Shown here: positions 40,671 through 48,188 of the stretch, in pieces
Numbering within the stretch: position 1 is the first letter of the stretch
Layout: every line of letters starts with the position of its first letter
Source: Candidatus Izimoplasma sp. HR2
GTDB taxonomy: Bacteria > Bacillota_I > Bacilli_A > Izemoplasmatales > Izemoplasmataceae
NCBI GenBank assembly: GCA_000753575.1
Contig: JRFF01000022.1
Coordinates: 161,583-225,582 of the forward strand
DNA length: 64,000 nt
Direction of reading: 5' to 3'
Notes under the pieces: model-generated
The model's input: only the letters and a program-made list of their open reading frames with translations
What the model was told of the DNA's origin: nothing
Databases searched by the model: none
Made by a program: the position numbers and the translations under genes

Positions 40671-41195
40671 ATCTTCAGTGTACAAATGATAGATGTTTTC
40701 TGCTAATTCCTCTAAGGTATGTGAACTTGTATTTACAATGTGATCTAGATGCTTAAACCTAGATTTTCTAAAATGTTTTTTATCTTCTTTAAATCTTGAT
40801 TCAACATTTTCTAGTTTATCTCCTCTATTTAGCATTCTAACTCTTCTTATAAGCTGGTCTGTTTCCAAATAGATAAATATTGTCTTAGGAAGATTTTTTC
40901 TAAATATTGAGTTAGCTCCTTTAGGCTCAACAATGATGACTTTCATTTCATCTGCGCCTTTTTTAGGTGAACCATAATAAGTGTTGTGATATTGTGCAGT
41001 TTCTAAGAATTCTCTCTTCTTTTTCTTCTTTTCAAACTCTTCAATAGAAATGAAATGATAATCAATTCCATTTACCTCACCTTCACGCATATCACGTGTT
41101 GTATAAGTAACTAATTTACTAAATCCGTACTTCTCAATTAGTATTTTTGCTATTTCTGTTTTACCACTTGCACTTGCACCAATCATTACTAACAT
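40653..41195 (-). CDS. Guanylate kinase-like protein
   Basis: The track starts at GTG 41204; TAGGAGTG overlaps it, so the ATG at 41195 is preferred (180 residues). The P-loop is IGASASGKTEIAK. VTYTTRDMREGEVNGIDYHFIS is the guanylate-kinase GMP-binding signature, and RRVRMLNRGDKLENVESRF forms the lid region. It would convert GMP to GDP. The sequence diverges in several loops (SASGKT instead of the usual SGxGKS), so it might be a paralog; no other guanylate kinase is in the window for comparison. Confidence 0.82.
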   Translation of the reverse strand: MLVMIGASASGKTEIAKILIEKYGFSKLVTYTTRDMREGEVNGIDYHFISIEEFEKKKKKREFLETAQYHNTYYGSPKKGADEMKVIIVEPKGANSIFRKNLPKTIFIYLETDQLIRRVRMLNRGDKLENVESRFKEDKKHFRKSRFKHLDHIVNTSSHTLEELAENIYHLYTEDIKNQN

Positions 41196-41331
41196 ATTTA
41201 TCACTCCTAGACTGACCCAATTGTATCAAATTTTACTACACTTGTGAAGACTATTAGTAGAAATAATTAAATTAATTATTTTTGGAAACTAATAAACAAA
41301 TTAACCTTATAATGTTATAATAATTTAAGAT

Positions 41332-41415
41332 GCGGTCGTGGCGGAACGGCAGACGCGCTACCTTGAGGGGGTAGTATCTTAGGATGTGTGAGTTCAAATC
41401 TCATCGACCGCACCA
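41332..41415 (+). tRNA. tRNA-Leu (GAG)
   Basis: Acceptor GCGGTCG pairs with CGACCGC. The anticodon stem CTACC/GGTAG holds the loop TTGAGGG, giving GAG. A long variable arm (class II) precedes the T loop TTCAAAT, and CCA is encoded at 41413-41415. Confidence 0.95.
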
Positions 41416-41473
41416 ATTCATCTGTAACAAGGAGTTACCGTGAAGCATCTTGTAATAGCATCTTTTCTATATT

Positions 41474-41498
41474 CAAGCCGTTTATGCGGCTTTTATTA
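41474..41498 (+). terminator. Terminator after tRNA-Leu
   Basis: AAGCCG and CGGCTT pair around TTTATG, followed by TTATTA. Confidence 0.6.
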
Positions 41499-41527
41499 TA
41501 CTATTTAATTTTTGTTATTAATTGTAT

Positions 41528-41582
41528 TGACATACTGATAAATAAAGTGTAAAATTACACTAAGGTGTAAAATTACACTTTA
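41528..41582 (+). promoter_or_regulatory. Promoter with two palindromic operators
   Basis: TTGACA (41528-41533), a 17-base spacer and TAAAAT (41551-41556) form a near-consensus promoter. AGTGTAAAATTACACT at 41547-41562 overlaps the -10 and recurs as GGTGTAAAATTACACT at 41565-41580, 18 bases on. Two repressor sites in tandem probably control the 41680 membrane protein gene. The regulator is not identified. Confidence 0.6.
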
Positions 41583-41679
41583 TGAGTTACCCGTGAATAT
41601 AATGATTTTTCAGGATTATGTAGGGGTACCAAGTAATGAATAAAAAACAGATAGAATTTTTCTAGGAGGGGAAATTAAT

Positions 41680-42354
41680 ATGGGAGTTATGTTAAAGGTT
41701 AGTAAAGAACATTTTATTATTAATAAATATATTTATATATTTTTTTCAATTTTTTCAACATTTTTTATCGGATGGGTTTTGAAGGAAACTTATGAATATA
41801 TAGGTTTCGGTGATGGATTTAATATATATTTATATGGTCTGTCTTTAATACCTATTTTAGGTTTTTTTGTATTGCACAAATCAATGAGTATAAAAAATTA
41901 TCACACTTCAAATCGAAAGTTATTGGATTATCTAGCTATATTGTTATATCCAGTACTTTCAGTTCTATTTTTTATGATGATTTTCAATGTAGGGATGTCA
42001 TTTAAATACGATTATACAATATTATTTATGCTATCATATTCCCTACCTGTTGTAGGTATTGGGTTAGTGATGTATTTAGTCATTAATTTCCTTTATCTAG
42101 AGATAAGAGATATCTACGAAGACTTGCCTACAATCAAAAAAGTAGTTTTGTTTGTTGGAAAACTTTTTATGTTTTTATCATATTTTATTTTATATGTAAT
42201 CATAGAATTTCTTGCAAGAAACTACTTCTGTTCAGGATATATTTGCCCAGATAACCATTATCGTATTTTAGGATATATAATGATGGGTATATTTATAGTA
42301 TTCTCTGTTCATTTAGCAATACATGTTACTTCTAAGTATTTAAAAACAATTTAA
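41680..42354 (+). CDS. Hypothetical six-helix membrane protein
   Basis: The 224-residue product is highly hydrophobic with about six membrane segments (about 15-35, 47-67, 83-103, 113-140, 158-180 and 195-220). A Cys/Asp loop, NYFCSGYICPDNHYRI, lies before the last helix. No family is recognised. AGGAGGGG precedes the ATG. It stands alone behind a promoter with paired operators and ahead of a terminator, so it is specifically regulated, perhaps in response to membrane stress or a small molecule. Confidence 0.6.
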   Translation: MGVMLKVSKEHFIINKYIYIFFSIFSTFFIGWVLKETYEYIGFGDGFNIYLYGLSLIPILGFFVLHKSMSIKNYHTSNRKLLDYLAILLYPVLSVLFFMMIFNVGMSFKYDYTILFMLSYSLPVVGIGLVMYLVINFLYLEIRDIYEDLPTIKKVVLFVGKLFMFLSYFILYVIIEFLARNYFCSGYICPDNHYRILGYIMMGIFIVFSVHLAIHVTSKYLKTI

Positions 42355-42383
42355 AAGAATACATACGATGTATTCTTTTTTTT
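42353..42383 (+). terminator. Rho-independent terminator
   Basis: AAAGAATACAT and ATGTATTCTTT pair around ACG, followed by a T run. Confidence 0.85.
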
Positions 42384-42464
42384 GATAAAAGCATATAACT
42401 CCTTTAATTACAGTAATAATGATATAGTATATATAGAAAATATATTGTGATTTGAGGTGAAGAA

Positions 42465-42827
42465 ATGAAAAGAATTATATATATTATATTAGGATCTATA
42501 ATGCTAGCAATTGGAGCAATTGGAGTAGTGGTACCCGGCTTACCTACAACAATATTCTTAATAATGGCTGCTTATTTCTTTACGCATAGTTCGGACAGAT
42601 TATATAACTGGTTAATGAATAATAAGACATTTGGACCTATTATCACTAACTATACTAAATATAGAGGTATAACATATAAAGATAGAAGGACTGCGGTAAT
42701 TACAATCTGGTTTGTTATATGTATGAGTATTATTCTTTCCCAAAGTATTTTATTTGGAAGTATCTTATTTCTTGTAGCAATTCTTCATACTATATTCTTA
42801 TATAGATTAAATATAGTATTTAATTAA
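42465..42827 (+). CDS. DUF454 / YbaN-family membrane protein
   Basis: This 120-residue protein matches DUF454: GSIMLAIGAIGVVVPGLPTTIFLIMAAYFFTHSSDRLYNWLMNNKTFGPIITNYTKYRGI is the family core, with a helix either side and two more at about 80-115. Function is unknown; members are small inner membrane proteins, some linked to heme or iron uptake regions. GAGGTGAAGA precedes the ATG. It is monocistronic and followed by a terminator at 42869. Confidence 0.85.
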   Translation: MKRIIYIILGSIMLAIGAIGVVVPGLPTTIFLIMAAYFFTHSSDRLYNWLMNNKTFGPIITNYTKYRGITYKDRRTAVITIWFVICMSIILSQSILFGSILFLVAILHTIFLYRLNIVFN

Positions 42828-42868
42828 AGATTATATGGATTAATTTATTAAAAATATCACTTAATATC

Positions 42869-42896
42869 AAAGACTAGAAAATTCTAGTCTTTTTAT
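42869..42896 (+). terminator. Rho-independent terminator
   Basis: AAGACTAGAA and TTCTAGTCTT pair around AA, followed by TTTTATTTT. Confidence 0.8.
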
Positions 42897-42985
42897 TTTA
42901 CTAGGTATAAAAGAATTATAAAGACCTAGTAAAAATACTAAACTATTGTTTTACTAGGTATAATATGGTAAAATGTACCTAGTAA
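42896..42985 (+). promoter_or_regulatory. Four-copy ACTAGGT/ACCTAGT operator region of the fic gene
   Basis: TTTTACTAGGTATAA (42896-42910), ACCTAGTAAAA (42924-42934), TTTTACTAGGTATAA (42949-42963) and ACCTAGTAA (42977-42985) alternate in orientation. A promoter, TTGTTT-17-TAAAAT (42946-42974), has the third box between -35 and -10 and the fourth at the start region. This is a strong candidate for autoregulation by the Fic protein or another regulator. Confidence 0.7.
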
Positions 42986-42996
42986 GGAGTGAAAAT

Positions 42997-44088
42997 ATGA
43001 AAGTTTATGATTATTCATTTTTAAAATCTGATCGTATATCTAATAATGTTTTATCATTATTAGTATCAATTGAAAAAATTCAAGCAGTTGGAATAATTAA
43101 TAGTGAAATGTATCCAAAAGTATTTAGCAATCTAGAAAATATTTCAAAAAGACAATCTGTAAAAGCATCTAATGCTATTAACGGTATTTTTGCTACTGAT
43201 AGAAGAATTGAATCACTTATAGATAAGGACATAGATCCTGCTAATCAGGGTGAGGAAAAAATAATAGGTTATAGTGATGTAATAGATGAAATCTTCACAA
43301 ATTATGATAGCTTACAATTTAACGAATATATTATAAGAGATTTTCATAAAACATTGTTAGTACACACAGGAATAAATTCAGGTGGATCTTATAAAGATAA
43401 TGATGTTATATTTACTGAGAATTTACAAGATGGTACTAGGAGAGTTATCCTTAATCCCGTAAGTTACCAAAATACCAATGAAGCTATGGAAGCTCTAGTT
43501 AAAGCATATAAGATAGCAATAGAAGATAGTACTATTCCAAGACTATTATTAATACCTTGCGTAATTTTCGATTTTCTTTGTATTCATCCATTTAATGAAG
43601 GTAACGGAAGAATTTCAAGACTATTATCATCACTACTATTATTTAGAAATGAATATGATGTTGGTAAATTTGTTTCATTTGAGAAACAAATTTATAACTA
43701 CAAATCTGAATATTATGAATCTATTAGATTATGTTCAATAAATTGGGATGATAATAGTAATGATTACAATCCATTTATTCAGAACTTTTTAGAATCTTTA
43801 TATTCATGTTATATCGAGTTAAATAGCCGTTTTAGAATTATAGATAATGAAAAGAAAAGTAAGAAAATTAGAATTGAAGAAACAATTAAGAAGAGTTGGA
43901 ATCCTATTTCAAGAAAAGAGATTCATCTCGTATGGCCTGATATATCACATGAAACTATTAAAAAAGTTATTAAAAGTCTATTAAATGAACAAAAGATTAA
44001 GAAAATAGGTAATTTTAAAGATGCTAGATATAAAAGAAATTGGTACGGAAAAACTACACAAAATGAGGATAATATGGTAATATTTTGA
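42997..44088 (+). CDS. Fic/DOC family AMPylator-like protein with winged-helix C-terminus
   Basis: The track starts at 42973; AAGGAG and the operator layout favour the ATG at 42997 (363 residues). An N-terminal region (about 1-110) with KASNAINGIFATDRRIESL contains an inhibitory-helix-like S/TxxxE/N segment (SNAINGI). The Fic core (about 115-290) has the active motif HPFNEGNGRISR with intact His and Phe. The end (about 290-350) reads as a winged helix (ISRKEIHLVWPDISHETIKKVIKSLLNEQKIKKIG), a common arrangement in autoregulating Fic proteins. It probably AMPylates a protein; it is preceded by four operator boxes. Confidence 0.88.
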   Translation: MKVYDYSFLKSDRISNNVLSLLVSIEKIQAVGIINSEMYPKVFSNLENISKRQSVKASNAINGIFATDRRIESLIDKDIDPANQGEEKIIGYSDVIDEIFTNYDSLQFNEYIIRDFHKTLLVHTGINSGGSYKDNDVIFTENLQDGTRRVILNPVSYQNTNEAMEALVKAYKIAIEDSTIPRLLLIPCVIFDFLCIHPFNEGNGRISRLLSSLLLFRNEYDVGKFVSFEKQIYNYKSEYYESIRLCSINWDDNSNDYNPFIQNFLESLYSCYIELNSRFRIIDNEKKSKKIRIEETIKKSWNPISRKEIHLVWPDISHETIKKVIKSLLNEQKIKKIGNFKDARYKRNWYGKTTQNEDNMVIF

Positions 44089-44114
44089 TAGTCAAACAAA
44101 ATGAAGGAGATTTT

Positions 44115-45749
44115 ATGAAAAATTTTACTAGATTAATAAGTATCTTAACAATAAGTATTATCATTAGTTTCTTTGCATTATCTACTCCAGTTCCTAATAC
44201 TGAAGATGAAGATGTATTTAATACGAAATTTGCAATTGAATATATCGCAGAAATTGCTAAGGAACCACATAGTGTGTTTGATGAAGATGCACATGAAGAT
44301 GTTAGATTGTATTTAAAAGACAAGTTAGAAGAATTCTTAGGTGCTGAAAATGTAACTGAGATGGATTATGATAGAAGTCTTGTTGAACTATATAGTGAAG
44401 ATAGTGATGAATTAACTTATGATATTCATAATTTACTTGGTGTAATACCTGGTAAAAGTGATACAGCTATTTTACTTATCGGACATTATGATTCAAGAGG
44501 ACATATTGGTAGAACTGGTGAACTTGGTAATTCACTTGGAGCAGCTGATGATGGTTATGCTATAGCGTTAATGTTAGAAGTAGCTAGACTTTACGGTGGT
44601 AAAGATCTAGAAAATACTATCTATATATTAATGACTGATGCTGAAGAAACAGGTTTATACGGAGCACAAATGGCAGCATTAGAGGGATTTGTAGATAATG
44701 TTGGATTTGTTATTAATATTGAAGCTCGTGGCGTACAGGGACCTGTTTATATGTTTGAGACTAGTACGGGTAATGAAAAGATAATTGATTTTTATAAAAA
44801 TGCTGAGTTACCAGTTAGTTATAGTTTAGCTACTGCAGTATATACTGTAATGCCAAACTCAACTGACTTTACTAAGTTTTTAGCTCAAGATAAAAATGGA
44901 GTAAACTTTGCAGTATTAAACGGATTATATTATTACCATACTCCACTTGATAACTTTACGAATATTAATCAATCAAGTATTGAACATTATGGTGTACAAA
45001 TAATGCCGTTAGTTGAAGAGTTTGCTTTGAATGAACAATATAGTGATGTAAATTACTTTGATGCTGAAGGTGATCAAGTATTCTTTACTTTCTTACCTAA
45101 TGTATTTATAGCTTATAATGAACTAACTGGAACTATCGTTCATGTTTTATCATTAGTATCATTATTAGGTCTGGCTGTAGTATTAATTAAGAAAAAAGAA
45201 GTGCAAATACTTAAAATTGGTAAATCAAAAGCTTTAATAATAGGATCATTAGTTGTTGCTGCAATTCTTGGAAGAATTGTAGGAGGATTTATAGCATTTA
45301 TTTCTAAAGTACCATATGAGTTAACTTATGTTAGAACTAACTATGGTGATTTACCTGCATTATTAACTTTATTATTTATAGCTGTAGGACTAGGATATCT
45401 ATATAAAAAATATATGATTGAATATAAAAAGGAAGTTTTAATAGCTGGTGGATTTATTAATATCCTATTAGCATTATTAACTGGTATTGTATTAAGTGGA
45501 GCTTCATTCTTATTCTTAGTTCCAGGACTTAGTGCAATAATAGTTATAGCTTTAGAAGCTTTCTGTAAAACAGCTTTAGTTAAGAAAATAGTATACGGGT
45601 TTGTATACGCAGTTAATATAATATTAATTATCCCCATTATTTTCTCGCTATATTTAGCACTTACAATAGGTGGATTACTGGCTTTAGGAGCTATCTTAGT
45701 ATTCTATTTAGCATTATTAATTCCATTAACATTTTTACAAATAGATTAA
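44115..45749 (+). CDS. Membrane-bound M28-family aminopeptidase-like protein
   Basis: ATG 44115 follows GAAGGAGATTTT (544 residues). Residues about 5-25 form a signal anchor. The M28 Zn-peptidase domain (about 35-310) shows IGHYDSRGH, AADDGYAIALMLE, TDAEETGLYGAQ and the later HTPLDNF, supplying the two-zinc ligands. The C-terminal third has about eight membrane helices. This layout matches M28 proteins related to eukaryotic ERMP1/vacuolar Pff1-like peptidases. It probably cleaves peptides outside the membrane. It follows fic by 26 bases. A terminator ends it. Confidence 0.88.
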   Translation: MKNFTRLISILTISIIISFFALSTPVPNTEDEDVFNTKFAIEYIAEIAKEPHSVFDEDAHEDVRLYLKDKLEEFLGAENVTEMDYDRSLVELYSEDSDELTYDIHNLLGVIPGKSDTAILLIGHYDSRGHIGRTGELGNSLGAADDGYAIALMLEVARLYGGKDLENTIYILMTDAEETGLYGAQMAALEGFVDNVGFVINIEARGVQGPVYMFETSTGNEKIIDFYKNAELPVSYSLATAVYTVMPNSTDFTKFLAQDKNGVNFAVLNGLYYYHTPLDNFTNINQSSIEHYGVQIMPLVEEFALNEQYSDVNYFDAEGDQVFFTFLPNVFIAYNELTGTIVHVLSLVSLLGLAVVLIKKKEVQILKIGKSKALIIGSLVVAAILGRIVGGFIAFISKVPYELTYVRTNYGDLPALLTLLFIAVGLGYLYKKYMIEYKKEVLIAGGFINILLALLTGIVLSGASFLFLVPGLSAIIVIALEAFCKTALVKKIVYGFVYAVNIILIIPIIFSLYLALTIGGLLALGAILVFYLALLIPLTFLQID

Positions 45750-45753
45750 TTTT

Positions 45754-45782
45754 AAAAGGCAAGAATTTCTTGCCTTTTTTTA
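45754..45782 (+). terminator. Rho-independent terminator
   Basis: AAAAGGCAAGAA and TTCTTGCCTTTT pair closely, followed by a T run. Confidence 0.85.
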
Positions 45783-45832
45783 GTGCAATGTAAATGATAT
45801 AATGAATTATAAGCATGTAGTGAGGTGTTAAA

Positions 45833-46168
45833 ATGAAGAAATTAATAATTGCGTTTAGTTTAGTACTTATAATAGGATTGCTTTCTGGATGTGGATGGAG
45901 AGAAAGATTACTTGCTCCACCGGATGAGTTCACAGTTCCAGAAGGTTCTTTAGTCGCGGTATGTACTAAAGATGATGATGTATACAAATTCGTCTTTAAG
46001 GATGATGGAGTATATCAATATTTCATTAATGATGTAGAACAAAGTGAAGATGATATGGAACCTATCTTAGAACAAGCATATCTACATGACTCAAGTGTTG
46101 AGAACTATTTAAATGATGAATATCCAGGTGCATGTACTATTACTGATTACGTTAGTGAAGAAGAGTAA
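45833..46168 (+). CDS. Small predicted lipoprotein
   Basis: The product has 111 residues. A lipobox signal peptide, MKKLIIAFSLVLIIGLLSGCG, has Cys at about 20. The mature domain is acidic and contains YKFVFKDDGVYQYFINDVEQ, resembling small beta-rich lipoproteins, with no recognised family. GTGAGGTG precedes the ATG. It stands alone between terminators; the bidirectional one at 46173 is shared with the convergent cofactor operon. Confidence 0.75.
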   Translation: MKKLIIAFSLVLIIGLLSGCGWRERLLAPPDEFTVPEGSLVAVCTKDDDVYKFVFKDDGVYQYFINDVEQSEDDMEPILEQAYLHDSSVENYLNDEYPGACTITDYVSEEE

Positions 46169-46172
46169 ATAA

Positions 46173-46202
46173 AAAAGCAAATCCAATTGGATTTGCTTAT
46201 TT
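46173..46202. terminator. Bidirectional terminator
   Basis: AAGCAAATCCAATTGGATTTGCTT is a perfect palindrome with A and T tracts on the two sides, between convergent genes. Confidence 0.85.
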
Positions 46203-46868
46203 TTTATATATTATTCGATATTCATGATCAAGAAGATCTATATATAGAATTTGATTAACTAGAGCTTCTTTTTTTAATATGAATTTTACAAATTCACTAA
46301 TCATCATATTAGCTACTATACCAGGAGTAAAAGTAGGACTCATTAGGACAGATTCAATACCTTTTTCTTTATCTTTATACAATTCACTTAAGATATTACT
46401 ACCAGGCATTATTATACCTAGTTGTCCGTACCATCCGGCTATAGCACCATGAATAAGTGGAATATTAAATATAGAACAATATTTCTCTATTAAAACTTTA
46501 GATTTTATATTATCAACTGCATCAAATACAACATCTATTCCTTCAAAATAAGTTTTATCAAATAATTCATCTAATTTTGAATTAACCGCGGTAATATTTA
46601 GCTCTGGATTAATATCTAATAGTTCTTGTTTAACAACTTCTACTTTAGATTTGTTAATTGTTTTTGAAGTTGCGAATAATTGACGATTTAAATTTGAATC
46701 GTCAAACTTATCAAAATCAACAATAGTAATTGAGCTAACCCCAATTCTAACTAAACTAGATGCAATGTATCCACCAAGGCCACCTACACCTACGACTAAA
46801 GCTTTAGTCTTTTTAAACTTTTCAAGTTCAAAATCGTTCATTATTCCCATATTTCTACTATATTTCAT
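46197..46868 (-). CDS. ThiF/MoeB-like E1 adenylyltransferase
   Basis: GGCAGGAGG, lying inside the last codons of the upstream gene, supports the ATG at 46868 (223 residues). The nucleotide-binding loop is ALVVGVGGLGGYIASSLVRIG, followed by DFDKFDDSNLNRQLFA, the ATP/adenylation signature of ThiF/MoeB/HesA proteins, and DAVDNIKSK. The CxxC zinc pairs of classical MoeB are absent, as in short AOR-associated members. It should adenylate the Gly-Gly tail of the adjacent carrier protein for tungstopterin or sulfur transfer. It is the last gene of the aor operon. Confidence 0.86.
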   Translation of the reverse strand: MKYSRNMGIMNDFELEKFKKTKALVVGVGGLGGYIASSLVRIGVSSITIVDFDKFDDSNLNRQLFATSKTINKSKVEVVKQELLDINPELNITAVNSKLDELFDKTYFEGIDVVFDAVDNIKSKVLIEKYCSIFNIPLIHGAIAGWYGQLGIIMPGSNILSELYKDKEKGIESVLMSPTFTPGIVANMMISEFVKFILKKEALVNQILYIDLLDHEYRIIYKK

Positions 46869-46872
46869 AATT

Positions 46873-47106
46873 TTAACCTCCTGCCATTGGAGGAAACAGA
46901 TGAAGTAATGCTCCATCTTTAATTATTCTATCTAACATAATATCAGGAGTGCTGTCAAAATTATCTAAGATAATAATAGATAACTCTTTTAGAGGTATTT
47001 TTAAATCTTCAACAATATCTCTAACTGTAATTCCATCTTTATGATCAAAAAGAACTTCTTTCCCACCATATTTTCTTACTGCAGAATATAATTTCACTGT
47101 AATCAT
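46873..47106 (-). CDS. MoaD/ThiS-like carrier protein of the aor operon
   Basis: Start ATG 47106 follows GTAGGTGATG (77 residues); GTG 47118 is a possible alternative. The ubiquitin-like sequence MITVKLYSAVRKYGGKEVLFDHKDGITVRDIVEDLKIP... ends HLFPPMAGG with the required Gly-Gly. It lies 4 bases ahead of the ThiF-like E1 and behind the radical-SAM gene, so it is probably the sulfur carrier for tungstopterin synthesis serving AOR. A second carrier is at 29085. Confidence 0.86.
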   Translation of the reverse strand: MITVKLYSAVRKYGGKEVLFDHKDGITVRDIVEDLKIPLKELSIIILDNFDSTPDIMLDRIIKDGALLHLFPPMAGG

Positions 47107-47118
47107 TTTCAACATCAC

Positions 47119-48147
47119 CTACGTACATCTTATTATATTTCTGTTCCATAAACAGTCTCCACAACTAGGAGAATTACCTAAGCAGTCAAACTCTGTATCA
47201 TCAACATAACTACATCCATCACGTAAATCGCAATCAACACAACTAGGATGATCTACATGTAAAACTGAGTCTCTAAATATCTTGTACTTTTTACCTTCAT
47301 AAATATCATTTATACTATCTTTTAAGATATTCCCAAACGAATGTTTTAGGACTGTTTTTTCTCTTCCAAAAACCCATTCAGTATATGTATTAGCAAATCG
47401 GTAGCAAGGGCTAACTTCACCAGCATAGTCAATATATGTGTAGTCGTTTTCTACGAAGTGACATATTCTATCTGTTTTAATTTCCATAAATGGAAAAGAT
47501 ACTACAACCCTCATTCCAAAGTAAGCATATTTATTAACTAATTTAACATATTCATGTCCTAATTCATTATAATATTCTGTATAACATATTTCATTTTGTT
47601 GATGTAGATTTTGCGGAAGTAGATGAGACATTAATATTTTTTTAACATTGTTTCTACTAGCGCAGTCAATTACTTTATATATTGCTTCTTTGTTAACTTT
47701 TGATATTACAAAAGCGAATTCCATTTCTGGTAACTTTTTATCATTTTTCTTACGGTAATTATGGATGTATTCAATAGTTCTTTTCACATTTTCAAAATCT
47801 GTTTTCCTAATATCATAATAATCTGCTTCTGTACCATCTACACTTATTATAACATTTTTAAAATTTTGACATATTAAAAGGAGTTTTTTTTCATTCATAA
47901 TTCCGTTTGTAGTAATTTCTAGATCAAATTCTTTAAATTTATCTACTGCGTATTCAAAATTCTTAGCAACAGTTGGTTCTCCTATACCACCAAATACCAT
48001 GGTGATAGGCTTCTCTATCTGATTATATAATTTATCGATTGTTTCTTTGTCCATATCACCAAGGGTATTATCCCACGAATGCCTGTAACACATATCACAA
48101 GTTAGATTACATCTATTTGTGAGTTCTATATATATTTTTTTTATCAT
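47119..48147 (-). CDS. Radical SAM/SPASM protein associated with tungsten aldehyde oxidoreductase
   Basis: The product has 342 residues. The radical-SAM cluster is ELTNRCNLTCDMCYRHSW (CxxxCxxC), with FGGIGEPTVA as the GGEP-like motif. The C-terminal SPASM-type cluster region has CHFVENDYTYIDYAGEVSPCYRF, CVDCDLRDGC and SPSCGDCLW. Homologs next to AOR genes are annotated as cofactor-modifying proteins; the exact reaction is not established. It begins 42 bases after the aor gene, beyond a stable hairpin at 48154-48181, and ahead of the carrier and E1 genes. Confidence 0.87.
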   Translation of the reverse strand: MIKKIYIELTNRCNLTCDMCYRHSWDNTLGDMDKETIDKLYNQIEKPITMVFGGIGEPTVAKNFEYAVDKFKEFDLEITTNGIMNEKKLLLICQNFKNVIISVDGTEADYYDIRKTDFENVKRTIEYIHNYRKKNDKKLPEMEFAFVISKVNKEAIYKVIDCASRNNVKKILMSHLLPQNLHQQNEICYTEYYNELGHEYVKLVNKYAYFGMRVVVSFPFMEIKTDRICHFVENDYTYIDYAGEVSPCYRFANTYTEWVFGREKTVLKHSFGNILKDSINDIYEGKKYKIFRDSVLHVDHPSCVDCDLRDGCSYVDDTEFDCLGNSPSCGDCLWNRNIIRCT

Positions 48148-48153
48148 ATTAAG

Positions 48154-48181
48154 AAGGAATGAATATTGCTATTCATTCCTT
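48154..48181 (-). other. Intra-operon hairpin between aor and radical-SAM genes
   Basis: AAGGAATGAATA and TATTCATTCCTT pair perfectly; on the mRNA strand the loop is GCAA, a stable GNRA tetraloop. No T run follows. It may stabilise the upstream aor message or moderate read-through. Confidence 0.6.
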
Positions 48182-48188
48182 TTCAAAT

